Notes: generated from the sequence alone by a model not told the origin. DNA of 64,000 nucleotides from Psychrobacillus sp. FSL H8-0483 (GCF_038637725.1 NZ_CP152052.1:2215501-2279500), one strand, 5' to 3'. Shown: positions 51,557-60,387, numbered from the stretch's first letter. Translations and numbers: made by a program.

Positions 51557-53520
51557 CGGAATCCTCTCTCCTCTCGTAACAACACGCCAAACAGCCCTGC
51601 GATTCCCTCTTTCAAAAATGGTTCAAATGCTAGATCAAGCACTAAAAGCCGTTTGTGATTCCGTTCTAGAATTTGTATAGCGGATTGCAAAATCTCGGAC
51701 TGTCTGTTCTCATCACAAGCGGAGATAACAAGGCTTAGTGGCACCTTTTCTTCCAGTATGACGGACGAAACTTCCCGCGCTTGCACCGGGTGGGAAGCCG
51801 TAGGGGATTGTACCTTCATAAGCGCCTGTTGTAACGCTTTTCGCAACGCCAATGTAATATTCAAATCTACACCACCATACCAGCCGTCATTCGTTCCGAC
51901 CCAAATGACAGGGAAACCGTTCACTTCCTCTCCTAAACCGATCGTCGGTGAGCCATGCATCGTGGTCAGTGCCTCCAAATAAAACCGGCAACGTTCATCT
52001 TCTACCATATCCAATTGCAACCGAGCAACATGATTTTTTTTATTTATCAGCTGCATGCTTAGCTCTTTGTCCAAACACCCTTGCAATCCCCGGCAAATAC
52101 CTTCCGCAACCGTTTCCCCCGCTCCAACTCCGATGAATTCCTTTATTTCTACTACATTCTCCCCTTTTTCCAGATATGAAGGTAGGGTCGCAACGAGTAG
52201 TTCAACCGCTCGTGACACATACGATTCTATCCCAGCCAGTCCTGCTTTCCTCCGTGCTTCCTCATGCGTCAGACCTGTAGAAACAATGTCTGGTAAAAGC
52301 TCAGCGGGTCCCTTCGACAACATATCAACCGCCTGTACGCGGCACTGAGCTAAAGGCAGCTGCTTTAGATCTCCTTCCTCCCAAACATGAAAAATCCCTG
52401 ATACTTCCGATGTCAACAGGCTGAAGTAAAGTAATAATCCATTCGTTTCATCTTTGCTTAAGCTTTGTTCAAGACGCACATCCAAATCTGTTACCCATTC
52501 GCTAGACACGTGTCCATCCACCAACGGATGAGGCAAAAACGAATGCCAGTTTCCTTCCAATGTGTCTAGATCAAGTAGATAGAATAGGTTCCTTTGTTCA
52601 GATTCGGTTACTCCAGTAATCTCTTTAAACAATTCAAATGTGATTACATTTGCTAACATTGCCCCTGCTGTTGCAGAGAAAGTGGTGAACTGTTGCTCTT
52701 TGGAAAGTACAGCTCTGTGCATGCGCCTCCACGCAGACTCCCAACACCTCTTAGAGTCAGGATGCACTAGCGGACCCGCAAGGCCCACACGCTGTTGGCA
52801 TATAGCAGGGAGAAACACCTTCTTTTCTTCCCTACAAACCTCATGAAGAACTCGGAGTTCCTCAATATCGCCCTCCTGAGACACATACAATATCGAATCA
52901 AACGGTTGAACAATCTCCCGCCAAAAATGTCTTCCCTCCTTCTGCAGGCTAACCTCTTCTACCGCTACCTCGGTATCAGATTTACGTGCATGTGCCACGA
53001 GTTCCATCACCCGCCGTCTATTGGTCGACACCGAGTCCGTGATTAGAATTTGGAACTTGGGCAATCCGGATTCAAGTAATGAAGAAACCAACGAAACAAA
53101 AAAAGGACCCGAGCCAACTGCCAACACTTTTGCCTGACGATAGGTTTGAAATCGGTACGCACTCGAATCACCGAAACTGTCCAAAAACTCAATTTGAGAA
53201 GCATACTTATTAAGAACCGGATCCGCCAATTGATGAGGAAGATCTTGGCTCACATCCCGAACATATTCATTTCGGTATAGCACTTCCGCAATCTCATAGA
53301 CGCGATCCCGATATGGACCAGGTAATCCATCTGTCAAATACTCTAACGTGTTCTTCCCGTTGAACATCGGTATCAGTTTTTCAATCCACTGAACGATCTC
53401 ATTTCCTTCCACATGAAAAGAACTTTTATTATTTCGAAAATACACACCACTATTTGAATCGGGGAGAAAAAATGTGTCCCTTTTCACTTTCAGACGCATC
53501 ATAGGGGTCAAATTTGGCAT
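51553..53520 (-). CDS. Thiazole-bacteriocin maturation protein (RRE/ThiF-like partner)
   Basis: The 655-aa protein matches, by eye, the 'putative thiazole-containing bacteriocin maturation protein' family (Ocin-ThiF-like). The N-terminal 90 residues (KRDTFFLPDSNSGVYFRNNK, VQWIEKLIPMFNG) look like the RiPP recognition element that binds the precursor leader. A degenerate E1-like fold follows (AKVLAVGSGPFFVSLVSSLL in place of the ATP-binding GxGxxG loop), then HSFLPHPL. AGGAGG lies before the ATG at 53520. It is the first biosynthetic gene after the precursor and probably presents the peptide to the YcaO enzyme. Confidence 0.92.
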   Translation of the reverse strand: MPNLTPMMRLKVKRDTFFLPDSNSGVYFRNNKSSFHVEGNEIVQWIEKLIPMFNGKNTLEYLTDGLPGPYRDRVYEIAEVLYRNEYVRDVSQDLPHQLADPVLNKYASQIEFLDSFGDSSAYRFQTYRQAKVLAVGSGPFFVSLVSSLLESGLPKFQILITDSVSTNRRRVMELVAHARKSDTEVAVEEVSLQKEGRHFWREIVQPFDSILYVSQEGDIEELRVLHEVCREEKKVFLPAICQQRVGLAGPLVHPDSKRCWESAWRRMHRAVLSKEQQFTTFSATAGAMLANVITFELFKEITGVTESEQRNLFYLLDLDTLEGNWHSFLPHPLVDGHVSSEWVTDLDVRLEQSLSKDETNGLLLYFSLLTSEVSGIFHVWEEGDLKQLPLAQCRVQAVDMLSKGPAELLPDIVSTGLTHEEARRKAGLAGIESYVSRAVELLVATLPSYLEKGENVVEIKEFIGVGAGETVAEGICRGLQGCLDKELSMQLINKKNHVARLQLDMVEDERCRFYLEALTTMHGSPTIGLGEEVNGFPVIWVGTNDGWYGGVDLNITLALRKALQQALMKVQSPTASHPVQAREVSSVILEEKVPLSLVISACDENRQSEILQSAIQILERNHKRLLVLDLAFEPFLKEGIAGLFGVLLREERGFR

Positions 53521-53619
53521 TCTGCTCCTCCTTAACCATAGTTATTCCTAAATCGATATTATGTTTAACATTACATCCTATGTACTGTAGCTTGTTTCAT
53601 ATGTTTAACCTTATAGAGA

Positions 53620-53648
53620 AAGGTCCCTGCAACAACTGCAGGGACCTT
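53620..53648 (-). terminator. Hairpin between precursor and maturation genes
   Basis: AAGGTCCCTGCA and TGCAGGGACCTT form a 12-bp perfect stem with loop GTTGT on the minus strand. The tail (TCTCTATAAGG) is not a strong T run, so partial read-through is likely. That would give much precursor mRNA and less enzyme mRNA, as in many bacteriocin operons. Confidence 0.75.
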
Positions 53649-53682
53649 GGCAATCACGATTTTTGTTAGAAATCTAGAAATA

Positions 53683-54018
53683 TTAGCGGCCGTGACCACC
53701 GCAACGAAAACAATTAGAACAATTAGAGCAATTAGAGCAATTAGAGCAATTAGAGCAACGAAAACAATTAGAGCAACGAAAACAATTAAAACAATTAAAA
53801 CAATTAAAGCAGCTAAAGCAACTAAAGCAGCTAAAACAGCTAAAACAACGGAAGATACCACCTACACCACCGATACCACCTACACCACCTACACCACCGA
53901 TACCACCGAGCTGCGCAGTTTGAGTTGAAAAGGATCCGTTTGGGTCCAAAGCAACTGGCTGACTCGTATTGAAATCGCCAACATTCAACATCTGGAGTTC
54001 GTTATGGAAATCATTCAT
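53683..54018 (-). CDS. TOMM precursor peptide, heterocycloanthracin/sonorensin family
   Basis: From the ATG at 54018 (AGGAGG 8 nt upstream) the gene encodes 111 aa. The leader begins MNDFHNELQMLNVGDFNTSQ, matching the family leader pattern (M-N-x-F-x-x-E-L-Q-x-L). A stretch of six Gly-Gly-Ile/Val triplets (38-55) follows. Then come seventeen triplets ending in Cys (56-106): FRC, FSC x4, FNC x3, FRC, SNC, FRC, SNC x5, FRC, and the tail GGHGR. All 17 cysteines are spaced by three residues and are candidate thiazole sites. The core is encoded by a near-perfect 9-bp tandem repeat. I know no characterised member with Phe-x-Cys triplets. Confidence 0.93.
   Translation of the reverse strand: MNDFHNELQMLNVGDFNTSQPVALDPNGSFSTQTAQLGGIGGVGGVGGIGGVGGIFRCFSCFSCFSCFSCFNCFNCFNCFRCSNCFRCSNCSNCSNCSNCSNCFRCGGHGR
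53697..53852 (-). repeat. 9-bp tandem repeats encoding the Cys core
   Basis: Units such as GCAATTAGA and GCAACGAAA (plus-strand reading) are repeated about seventeen times. They encode the (Phe/Ser)-(Arg/Ser/Asn)-Cys triplets of the bacteriocin core. Such arrays can change length by slippage, so the number of thiazoles may vary between strains. Confidence 0.85.
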
Positions 54019-54041
54019 TCTTGCCACCTCCTGAAATTAAA

Positions 54042-54131
54042 TTAACAAGAAGTGCTATGATCATGAAAGGGGAAACAAAATAAAAATGAGCTAAAACAAC
54101 TGGGTAATACGTGAATCCACCAATAGTTCAT
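54042..54131 (-). CDS. 29-aa ORF upstream of the TOMM precursor
   Basis: An ATG at 54131 follows a strong TAGGAGGTG site at good distance and opens a 29-codon frame (MNYWWIHVLPSCFSSFLFCF, then PFHDHSTSC). The product is aromatic and hydrophobic with three Cys. It ends 24 bp before the precursor ATG, on the same strand. It could be a translated leader, a small immunity or regulatory peptide, or simply the 5' leader with an accidental start. It is not recognised. Confidence 0.45.
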   Translation of the reverse strand: MNYWWIHVLPSCFSSFLFCFPFHDHSTSC

Positions 54132-54451
54132 ATACACCTCCTAAACAATTTATGAACAATGGGTGGATAATGCTACTGATTTCCCGTTATAACTAACTTG
54201 ATATGAATTTAAAATGTCTTCTACTTTTCTTCATAGGTAATCGGATAGTCTTTCCCTAATTGTCCCTGTATATGATGCTCATATAATTTAATAGAGAGAA
54301 AAGACTTCGGCTTCTCCGACCTGGTGGCTCAAATAATCTGGCTAATCTTATAATAGTGGAGTATTGAAATGAAATAATTGTTAACTGACACTTATCAACT
54401 GTTTTATCCTGCTTTAAACAAAAAAGTAATACAGACCATCTGTTCACTCAT
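54132..54451. other. Region upstream of the TOMM operon
   Basis: This contains the presumed promoter of the cluster. A minus-strand TATAAC at 54186-54191, with a weak TTTTAA 17 nt upstream, is a possible -10/-35 pair. No regulator gene or clear operator is seen. Confidence 0.4.
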
Positions 54452-54471
54452 TTGTCCGCAATTTGTCCGCA
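54452..54471 (+). repeat. Direct TTGTCCGCA pair (right end of the TOMM module)
   Basis: TTGTCCGCA at 54452-54460 and 54463-54471. About 135 bp from here to the att repeat closely resemble 47430-47602, showing that two elements of the same type ended at these positions. Confidence 0.5.
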
Positions 54472-54566
54472 TAATTAATTTTTTCACAGCTGCGAAAACC
54501 TTATTAAATCAGACTTATTTAACCTAATCAAACTCAGTTTAGCTAAATTTTATAAGTGAGATAATT

Positions 54567-54608
54567 TCGACAAGGTGGGGGTCGCTGGTTCGAGACCAGT
54601 CGGGACCA
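54567..54608 (+). repeat. tRNA-Val 3'-end direct repeat (att site, copy 4)
   Basis: The same 42 bp as at 47603-47644, again without the 5' half of the tRNA. Together the two copies enclose the 7-kb TOMM module. Confidence 0.85.
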
Positions 54609-54746
54609 TAAATACAGAAGAGTCACATCCTTTGATACATAAGGGTTTGTGGCTTTTTTTATTCAACCATTTTTATGAATGGGGTTAAAACGGGGTTAAA
54701 ATTCACAATAATTCATGATAAATCTTATAAATGTAGACCACTAAAA

Positions 54747-55052
54747 TGATCTGACCCAATAAAGTTAGACAAATATTTTAGGCTGCTTCTAAGATCTGAG
54801 TTCGGTATTCTACCGGGCTCAGGTCTTTTAATTTTGCCTTCATTCGCTTGTGATTGTAAAATTCAAGATATTCTTCTAATTCCTTTTCAAAATGCGCCAT
54901 GCTCTAAAACTCTTGTAAATAAAGCAGTTCTGATTTTAATATTTCCAGTTAAATAGCGTTCCACCGCTTGTAATTTAACTTCTACTGTATATTTAGACAT
55001 AAAAACACCCCGTAAATGGTTAGTTGGTGTCTAACAATTACGGGGCAGTTCA
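54747..55052 (-). mobile_element. IS3-family element, internal deletion derivative
   Basis: Imperfect terminal inverted repeats (TGATCTGACCC at 54747 and the complement of TGAACTGCCCC ending at 55052) enclose two minus-strand pieces. One, 54904-55000, is the OrfA N-terminus (MSKYTVEVKLQAVERYLTGN). The other, 54779-54901, is the OrfB C-terminus ([20 protein letters not shown]). The central kilobase, including the DDE catalytic residues, is gone, so it cannot transpose alone. Confidence 0.8.
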
Positions 55053-55209
55053 ACAAAGTAGACTTTTTTTATCATGTCTACTCTTTAGGGAACATTTTAA
55101 AAGACGCACGGTCTTTTTTTGACTACTTTACATCCGACATTTAAAATATTTGTCCATGTATTCCTGTGTCACTGCACTTTATGCAAATCTATTGTATCTA
55201 CCGAAAATG

Positions 55210-58200
55210 TTAGCGCACAGCATAGGTTTTAATTATAGTCTGTTCGATTTGGCTACCGTTTCCGTCCCATGCCTTGATGCGAAGCGAAACGTAGCCAGTG
55301 TCTGGGTTTTTCACCCACACTTTATAGCGGCTATCTTTCTTATTCTGCTCCTTCACTTTTGTCGTATTCCAGGTTTCGCCGTCGTCAGTGGATACTTGGA
55401 CCTCAACCCCTTTAATATCTGCGGTAGCACCTGATTGAAGAACGAATGATAGATCGAAGTGGTCAGTAATGCCACCTTTTGCTTTGTTCTCCCCATCCAG
55501 GCTAATGTCATACTTTGGCCACAGCAGAGCCAGGTTTTCCTGCCCACTTGTTGGTCGCTGGGACATGAACGTCCACGCCGTATTGGTCTTTGTAGACATT
55601 CTGAACCCCGTCGGGTGCGCAGTGTCCATCGTGATTTGGTAGGTCGCTGGGTCAGGGCTGACCGTCAGCGGCGCTTGCCATGAAAAATACTTCCTCTCCG
55701 TGAGGAGCTTCCCGTCCTGATACATTCGAACCATCGACGTGTCTTCAGGGTAATAAAAAGTGCCCCAGTGCCCCGGTTGGCTGTCACCCTGTTCTTGCAT
55801 GTTGAGAGTGACTGTGTCTCCCTCACGGAACGCCATTGTATTGTCCTGTTGAGCTGGACCGTTTGCTGCGCCCAGCCATGTCTCTTCGCGCTGCTCACCT
55901 GGCAGATAATTACGGAATATATCCTTCATGTTGCGGCTGATGCGATTTTCGTCATAGACCGCGTGGTACCATTTCATATCTTTCATGGTAGGCGACATGC
56001 TGCCGGTTGAGTACCACTCTTCCCGGTCTAGTGGTGCGTCTAGGAACTCCGGGAACAGGAATATCCCGGCCTCACCAGGGCGGATCGGAGCAAGGCTTTC
56101 GCTTATTACTCTACCCCTAGTACCGCGGTAGTGTGCATTCACCACGGCAGAGTTCTCTGCAGTCATTTCGTCGACTGGGTTTGCCGGGATGACATCCGGA
56201 ACCATCATCGCCATGTTATACACGTACGGGCTGTTGGCAATACCCTTTAAGTTGATACTAGTAGTACCATTGGCAATTCGATCGAAGAGCACCGCTCCGT
56301 CGTCTTGTTTGAGGGTCCATGCCGGTATGGTAATGCCAGCCGTTTTAAATACGCTAGTCCAATAAATGCCTGGCCCATCGTAGACAATAAATACACCCAC
56401 TGCACCGGCAGCCGTCACTACTTTGATCTGGTCAGTAATCGTCGATGTCGTATCACGGGTGATGACTGCCAGTTTGCCACTGACATCCTTACCACTGAGG
56501 TCATCAGGTCGTGCAAAGCCGAGGTTGACTGCTTCGAGTGTCTTATCGCCATCCAACTTAGGCGTATACATTACATGCTCGAGCGGGATCGAACTATCAC
56601 TTCCGTCATAAGATGCACGGATCAAAGGGGCGTATTTGCGCTGTTGGAAGTTGAACTCGAAATCAAAATCGGACGTGCCGTCTGTCACAGGTTCGGTTGG
56701 TACCACATAAGGGTGATCAAAGTATGGTGCAACAAAACCTTTCATGAAATCAACCATGAACTTGCCGTTAGTCTGGCGGTATCCTAATTTGTATCCGTTC
56801 CCCTCGGACTCCTTAGGAGTAGAGATTTCGACCTCTTTGCCCAACTGTGCATCTAACGTGAGCATCGTGTTCTTGCTTAGCTCAACCTCAGGCACACCTG
56901 CGAGTGTATGGCTCTCCACTCGCCATCCAGCCTCATCGTGTGTGTACACGGTTCCCATTACCGAGTAACGTCCTTCCGGTACTTCGATGAGCTTGATTCC
57001 AGTGTCTCTATTTGCGTAGACTGTTTTGTTTAATCCCGTATCAAGGTTAACCACAAAGACTTCTCCATATGCTGGGTCACCATTGCGGTCAATCAATTGA
57101 AGGGTTAAATCCACGGATGGTACCTTCTTCGTCGCACCAATGGTCGTGGTTACTGTTTTACCGTCACTTGAAGTAGCTGTAACAACCACTTTGTAATCGC
57201 TTACATTTCCAATTGAAGGATCAAAGGTCACTTTCACCTCACTGCTGCTATTAGCAGGAATCGTTACTTCAGTATCGCTTAGTGTAAACATACCATCTGG
57301 AGCCGGTGCTCCTTTTTCATTTTTAGATTCCATATTAAGCGTTACTTTTATTTCACTATCGGATGGATTGACATAATCAAATGTCTGCTCGAGTGGCTCA
57401 CTAGTTTCCTCAGCGCCTCCAAGACTGACGACTGCAGGACTGCTATAGATGTTCGCATCCAGAGCGTTTACAATGCTTACACGTCCGCCACCCTGCTGAT
57501 AGGCCGTATCGTTGGCATTTGACTTAGCCGTTCCTACCAACACCTGCTTAATTCGGTCAGCAGACCAGTCCGGATGCCTTTGTTTAAGAATTGCTGCGGC
57601 ACCAGCAATATGTGGTGTAGCCATCGATGTACCATTAGCAGCCGTGTAATTGGCGTCAACGACAGTACCCATAGAGGTTCCTACAGCACGGGCAGCTACG
57701 ATTCCTACACCTGGTGCCGTAATTTCTGGTTTGACACGGTAATTCTCGATAATCGGACCACGGCTTGAGAAAGAAGCTAACACGTCGTTTTTGTCAACTG
57801 CCCCAACAGTCAATGCTTTTTCGGCTGCACCTGGCGCGCCTATGGTTTTCTTATCGGGTCCTGCATTACCTGCCGCAATCACAAACAATGTGTCAGTGGT
57901 TTCACTCAAATGGTTAACCGCTTGACTCATTGGATCTGTGCCGTCACTCGGAATAGTACTACCAAGACTCATACTGACGACATCGGCGCCTTCCTCGACT
58001 GCCCAATCCATTGCAGCGATGATTCCCGACTCAGGACCTGACCCTTCATTGTTAAGCACCTTCCCAATTAAAAGTTCTGCACCTGGAGCTACTCCCCTTA
58101 ATTTACCGCCGGAAGCAGCTCCAGATCCCGCGATCGTCGAAGCAACATGCGTTCCGTGACCGTGACCATCTATATAATCAGAATCGTTCGTGAAGTTCTT

Positions 58201-59007
58201 TGCTGTTATAATAGATGCTTTAACATCAGCATGATTCGGATCGATTCCAGTGTCCAAGACAGCTACTTTCACGCCTTCACCATCATATCCAGCTTCCCAT
58301 ACAGTCGGTGCTCCGATCTGCGGAACACTCTGTTCTAGCGTCACTTGTACTTGTTTGTCAAGCCACAACTTCTTTATACCACCAGCCAGCTCCGGCTCGG
58401 TCGCCGCGGAGTCACTATCATCGTCGATTGCTTCCCAGAACGTCTCTGCATTCGATTTGTCTACTTTTAGCGCAACTGCGTTGGCACTCTCTAATACCTT
58501 GTCCTTCTTAGAACCTGCGGGAGACACCTTTTCTAATGCCTTGCCCACTGTAGCCATTGTGTCCGAGTAAGTCGCGATCACCGGTATCTCGGAGCCATTG
58601 GAGTCGTCGTATCCGTAATCTACCAACTTGGTGATGTTGAACAGTTCACGGTCGAGCTCATCCGCTTCGATATACGGCTGCGCTTTAGCCGGGATGACAT
58701 AGACTTCGTCACCCAACTGGATCTTCGTTATTTCCATTGCTTCGCCATCGGGTGACGGTGCGATTGTCGCTGCCTGTAATCCGTCGGCATAACGGTCGAG
58801 CATCACAACTTCGCCCGTGATAAGGGTAACAGTGTGCGAGTCGACAACTGGGTTGTTCTGCAGTTGCATAGACCCCTGAGTGACCAGCGTTTCTGCGACG
58901 GTGTCATCATAAGCAAATGAATTACCAGTACTTGTTGACAAAAGTACTGCAGATACCAATCCTGCGGTCATTACATTAACAAATTTTTTGTTTCTCCTCT
59001 TTCTCAT
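55210..59007 (-). CDS. Secreted S8 (subtilisin-like) serine protease, 1265 aa
   Basis: A signal peptide (VMTAGLVSAVLLSTSTGNSF) precedes a long N-terminal region, the S8 catalytic domain and large C-terminal domains. The catalytic triad is visible: Asp252 in VAVLDTGIDPNH, His284 in GHGHGTHVAS, and Ser near residue 460 in NGTSMATPH; the oxyanion Asn is in AAGNAGP. The pro-region VTLITGEVVML...LDRELFNITKLVDYGYDD resembles the N-terminus of large Streptomyces S8 peptidases. The gene looks less AT-rich than its surroundings, so transfer from Actinobacteria is possible. A protease-associated domain follows the catalytic domain (LSGKDVSGKLAVITRD). No terminator is seen close to its stop. Confidence 0.93.
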   Translation of the reverse strand: MRKRRNKKFVNVMTAGLVSAVLLSTSTGNSFAYDDTVAETLVTQGSMQLQNNPVVDSHTVTLITGEVVMLDRYADGLQAATIAPSPDGEAMEITKIQLGDEVYVIPAKAQPYIEADELDRELFNITKLVDYGYDDSNGSEIPVIATYSDTMATVGKALEKVSPAGSKKDKVLESANAVALKVDKSNAETFWEAIDDDSDSAATEPELAGGIKKLWLDKQVQVTLEQSVPQIGAPTVWEAGYDGEGVKVAVLDTGIDPNHADVKASIITAKNFTNDSDYIDGHGHGTHVASTIAGSGAASGGKLRGVAPGAELLIGKVLNNEGSGPESGIIAAMDWAVEEGADVVSMSLGSTIPSDGTDPMSQAVNHLSETTDTLFVIAAGNAGPDKKTIGAPGAAEKALTVGAVDKNDVLASFSSRGPIIENYRVKPEITAPGVGIVAARAVGTSMGTVVDANYTAANGTSMATPHIAGAAAILKQRHPDWSADRIKQVLVGTAKSNANDTAYQQGGGRVSIVNALDANIYSSPAVVSLGGAEETSEPLEQTFDYVNPSDSEIKVTLNMESKNEKGAPAPDGMFTLSDTEVTIPANSSSEVKVTFDPSIGNVSDYKVVVTATSSDGKTVTTTIGATKKVPSVDLTLQLIDRNGDPAYGEVFVVNLDTGLNKTVYANRDTGIKLIEVPEGRYSVMGTVYTHDEAGWRVESHTLAGVPEVELSKNTMLTLDAQLGKEVEISTPKESEGNGYKLGYRQTNGKFMVDFMKGFVAPYFDHPYVVPTEPVTDGTSDFDFEFNFQQRKYAPLIRASYDGSDSSIPLEHVMYTPKLDGDKTLEAVNLGFARPDDLSGKDVSGKLAVITRDTTSTITDQIKVVTAAGAVGVFIVYDGPGIYWTSVFKTAGITIPAWTLKQDDGAVLFDRIANGTTSINLKGIANSPYVYNMAMMVPDVIPANPVDEMTAENSAVVNAHYRGTRGRVISESLAPIRPGEAGIFLFPEFLDAPLDREEWYSTGSMSPTMKDMKWYHAVYDENRISRNMKDIFRNYLPGEQREETWLGAANGPAQQDNTMAFREGDTVTLNMQEQGDSQPGHWGTFYYPEDTSMVRMYQDGKLLTERKYFSWQAPLTVSPDPATYQITMDTAHPTGFRMSTKTNTAWTFMSQRPTSGQENLALLWPKYDISLDGENKAKGGITDHFDLSFVLQSGATADIKGVEVQVSTDDGETWNTTKVKEQNKKDSRYKVWVKNPDTGYVSLRIKAWDGNGSQIEQTIIKTYAVR

Positions 59008-59169
59008 TAAATTTCCCCCTTTTCCTTACAAAATAGTAGATTAATATATTTGTAAAAATGTGATGGTTTCGTGCTAATGACTTAACTTCACATTTAATAC
59101 ACTGATCTGACTTTCAACATCAGGAATTAAATTTTTTCAACTAATCTAGCAACAACTCAGAAAAGTCTT

Positions 59170-60045
59170 TGACGAGAAGTTAGAAATCCTCAAACACATT
59201 ATTGTGAGCGCTTCCATTAAATGTAGGAATGTTCATGGAAACATCGATCGCCCCTACTGAAAATACCGAGAGCCACTTTTCCTGGTGAATCATATCCGCC
59301 TTTATTAACATTTTTTTAGTCTGGATGATTGTAGTCAATACCTGTATCCAGCACGCCGAACCCTTACCCGTAATACTCTCGGCATGATGCTTGTCCACGC
59401 CAATTTGCTGAATACTATTTGTCTTTTTAGGTTCAATGGCTACTTACGTTTCTACTTGTGGAACTACTTTCACCTCGTAATCTTTAAAGATATGTTTAAC
59501 TACACCAGATTTCAGCAAATCTTTTACTGCCATACCAGGCAACGTCATCGCTACACCGTTGATGGCGTTTTTATATTCTCTTGTAATGTCAATGTCTTCC
59601 ACATTGTATTCAGTCGAGTTCTTTTGGATTTTCAATGATTGCACATGCTCTTTAAAAGCTTTGTGAGATTGTTCCACTTTTTCTATTGCAGCAGCAGAAG
59701 ATAGTTTTTTTCCTTTCGCTGCTTGCTTCATCACTTCAATGTTCGCTGGTGCCGGATAGAATTCCACGATGACTTTGACTAATTCAGGGCTATTCACATC
59801 AATATCCGGAGAAATGGTAAAGGTTGTATTTGTATCCAACTGCTCTAACCCCCTTCTTTGTATTTCAAAGACAGGTTATTTAGAATTTCTACCGCCTGAT
59901 CAACCCGTCTCAACTCATATGGGCTTTCTGCCAATACATTGTATGGAGCACCTTGAGATAATAACATTCCAACAGCTAACGTTCCTGTAATAATTTTACT
60001 GCGATTTTTCCTCATCATACTGCATCCCCTTTTTCTACCGTAATT
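59170..60045 (-). pseudogene. Broken Vpr-like S8 protease
   Basis: Three pieces of one gene remain. At 59845-60018 is a signal peptide (MMRKNRSKIITGTLAVGMLL). At 59444-59839 is an I9-type pro-region (TFTISPDIDVNSPELVKVIV, then VEDIDITREYKNAINGVAM). At 59180-59440 lies the Asp-box part (GVLDTGIDYNHPD), then a jump to VGAIDVSMNIPTFNGSA. A one-base loss in a G5 run near 59850 separates the first two, a TAA separates the next, and most of the catalytic domain is deleted. It resembles the second S8 protease at 60619 onward, so it is a decayed tandem copy. Confidence 0.8.
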
Positions 60046-60294
60046 GTCATCCTCCTCTCCCAAAATGATGTTTCTTTTAACAAGTAAATTCCAGTATTTC
60101 AGGAAAACCAGTTAACTTGTCCACTCTCATTATCCCGCATTCATAATTTTCTGAATATATAGCGAAGGGTGTAAATTGGGAAGCTATTGGTTTTATATCC
60201 GGTAAAACAAAAGTACTATTCCAATCACTAGTATTAAAGCTGATTAATAAAGCACAGGACATTGCAATTAGAAGATTATCGCTCTGAAGAATAA
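60046..60294. other. Spacer between proteases
   Basis: AT-rich, no gene recognised. Together with the transposase fragment that follows it looks like insertion-sequence debris. Confidence 0.35.
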
Positions 60295-60387
60295 AACGAA
60301 CCAAATCGATTATGCAAAGAAAACAAACGTTTAGTAATGGAAAATGATAGATTAAAGCAAGCAACGCTGATTATGGGACGAAAATAG
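60295..60387 (+). pseudogene. IS3-family OrfA C-terminal fragment
   Basis: The plus-strand frame reads NRLCKENKRLVMENDRLKQA followed by TLIMGRK and a stop, matching the coiled-coil C-terminus of IS3-type OrfA proteins. Stops cut it off on the left. It is not the same element as the remnant at 54747. Confidence 0.55.

Noticed and set aside
53647-53928. Plus-strand open frame of 93 codons made of Thr/Lys/Ile/Arg/Ala repeats
   Set aside because: It is the complement of the 9-bp repeats that encode the TOMM core; it has no ribosome binding site, and the minus-strand frame has a family leader and proper context.
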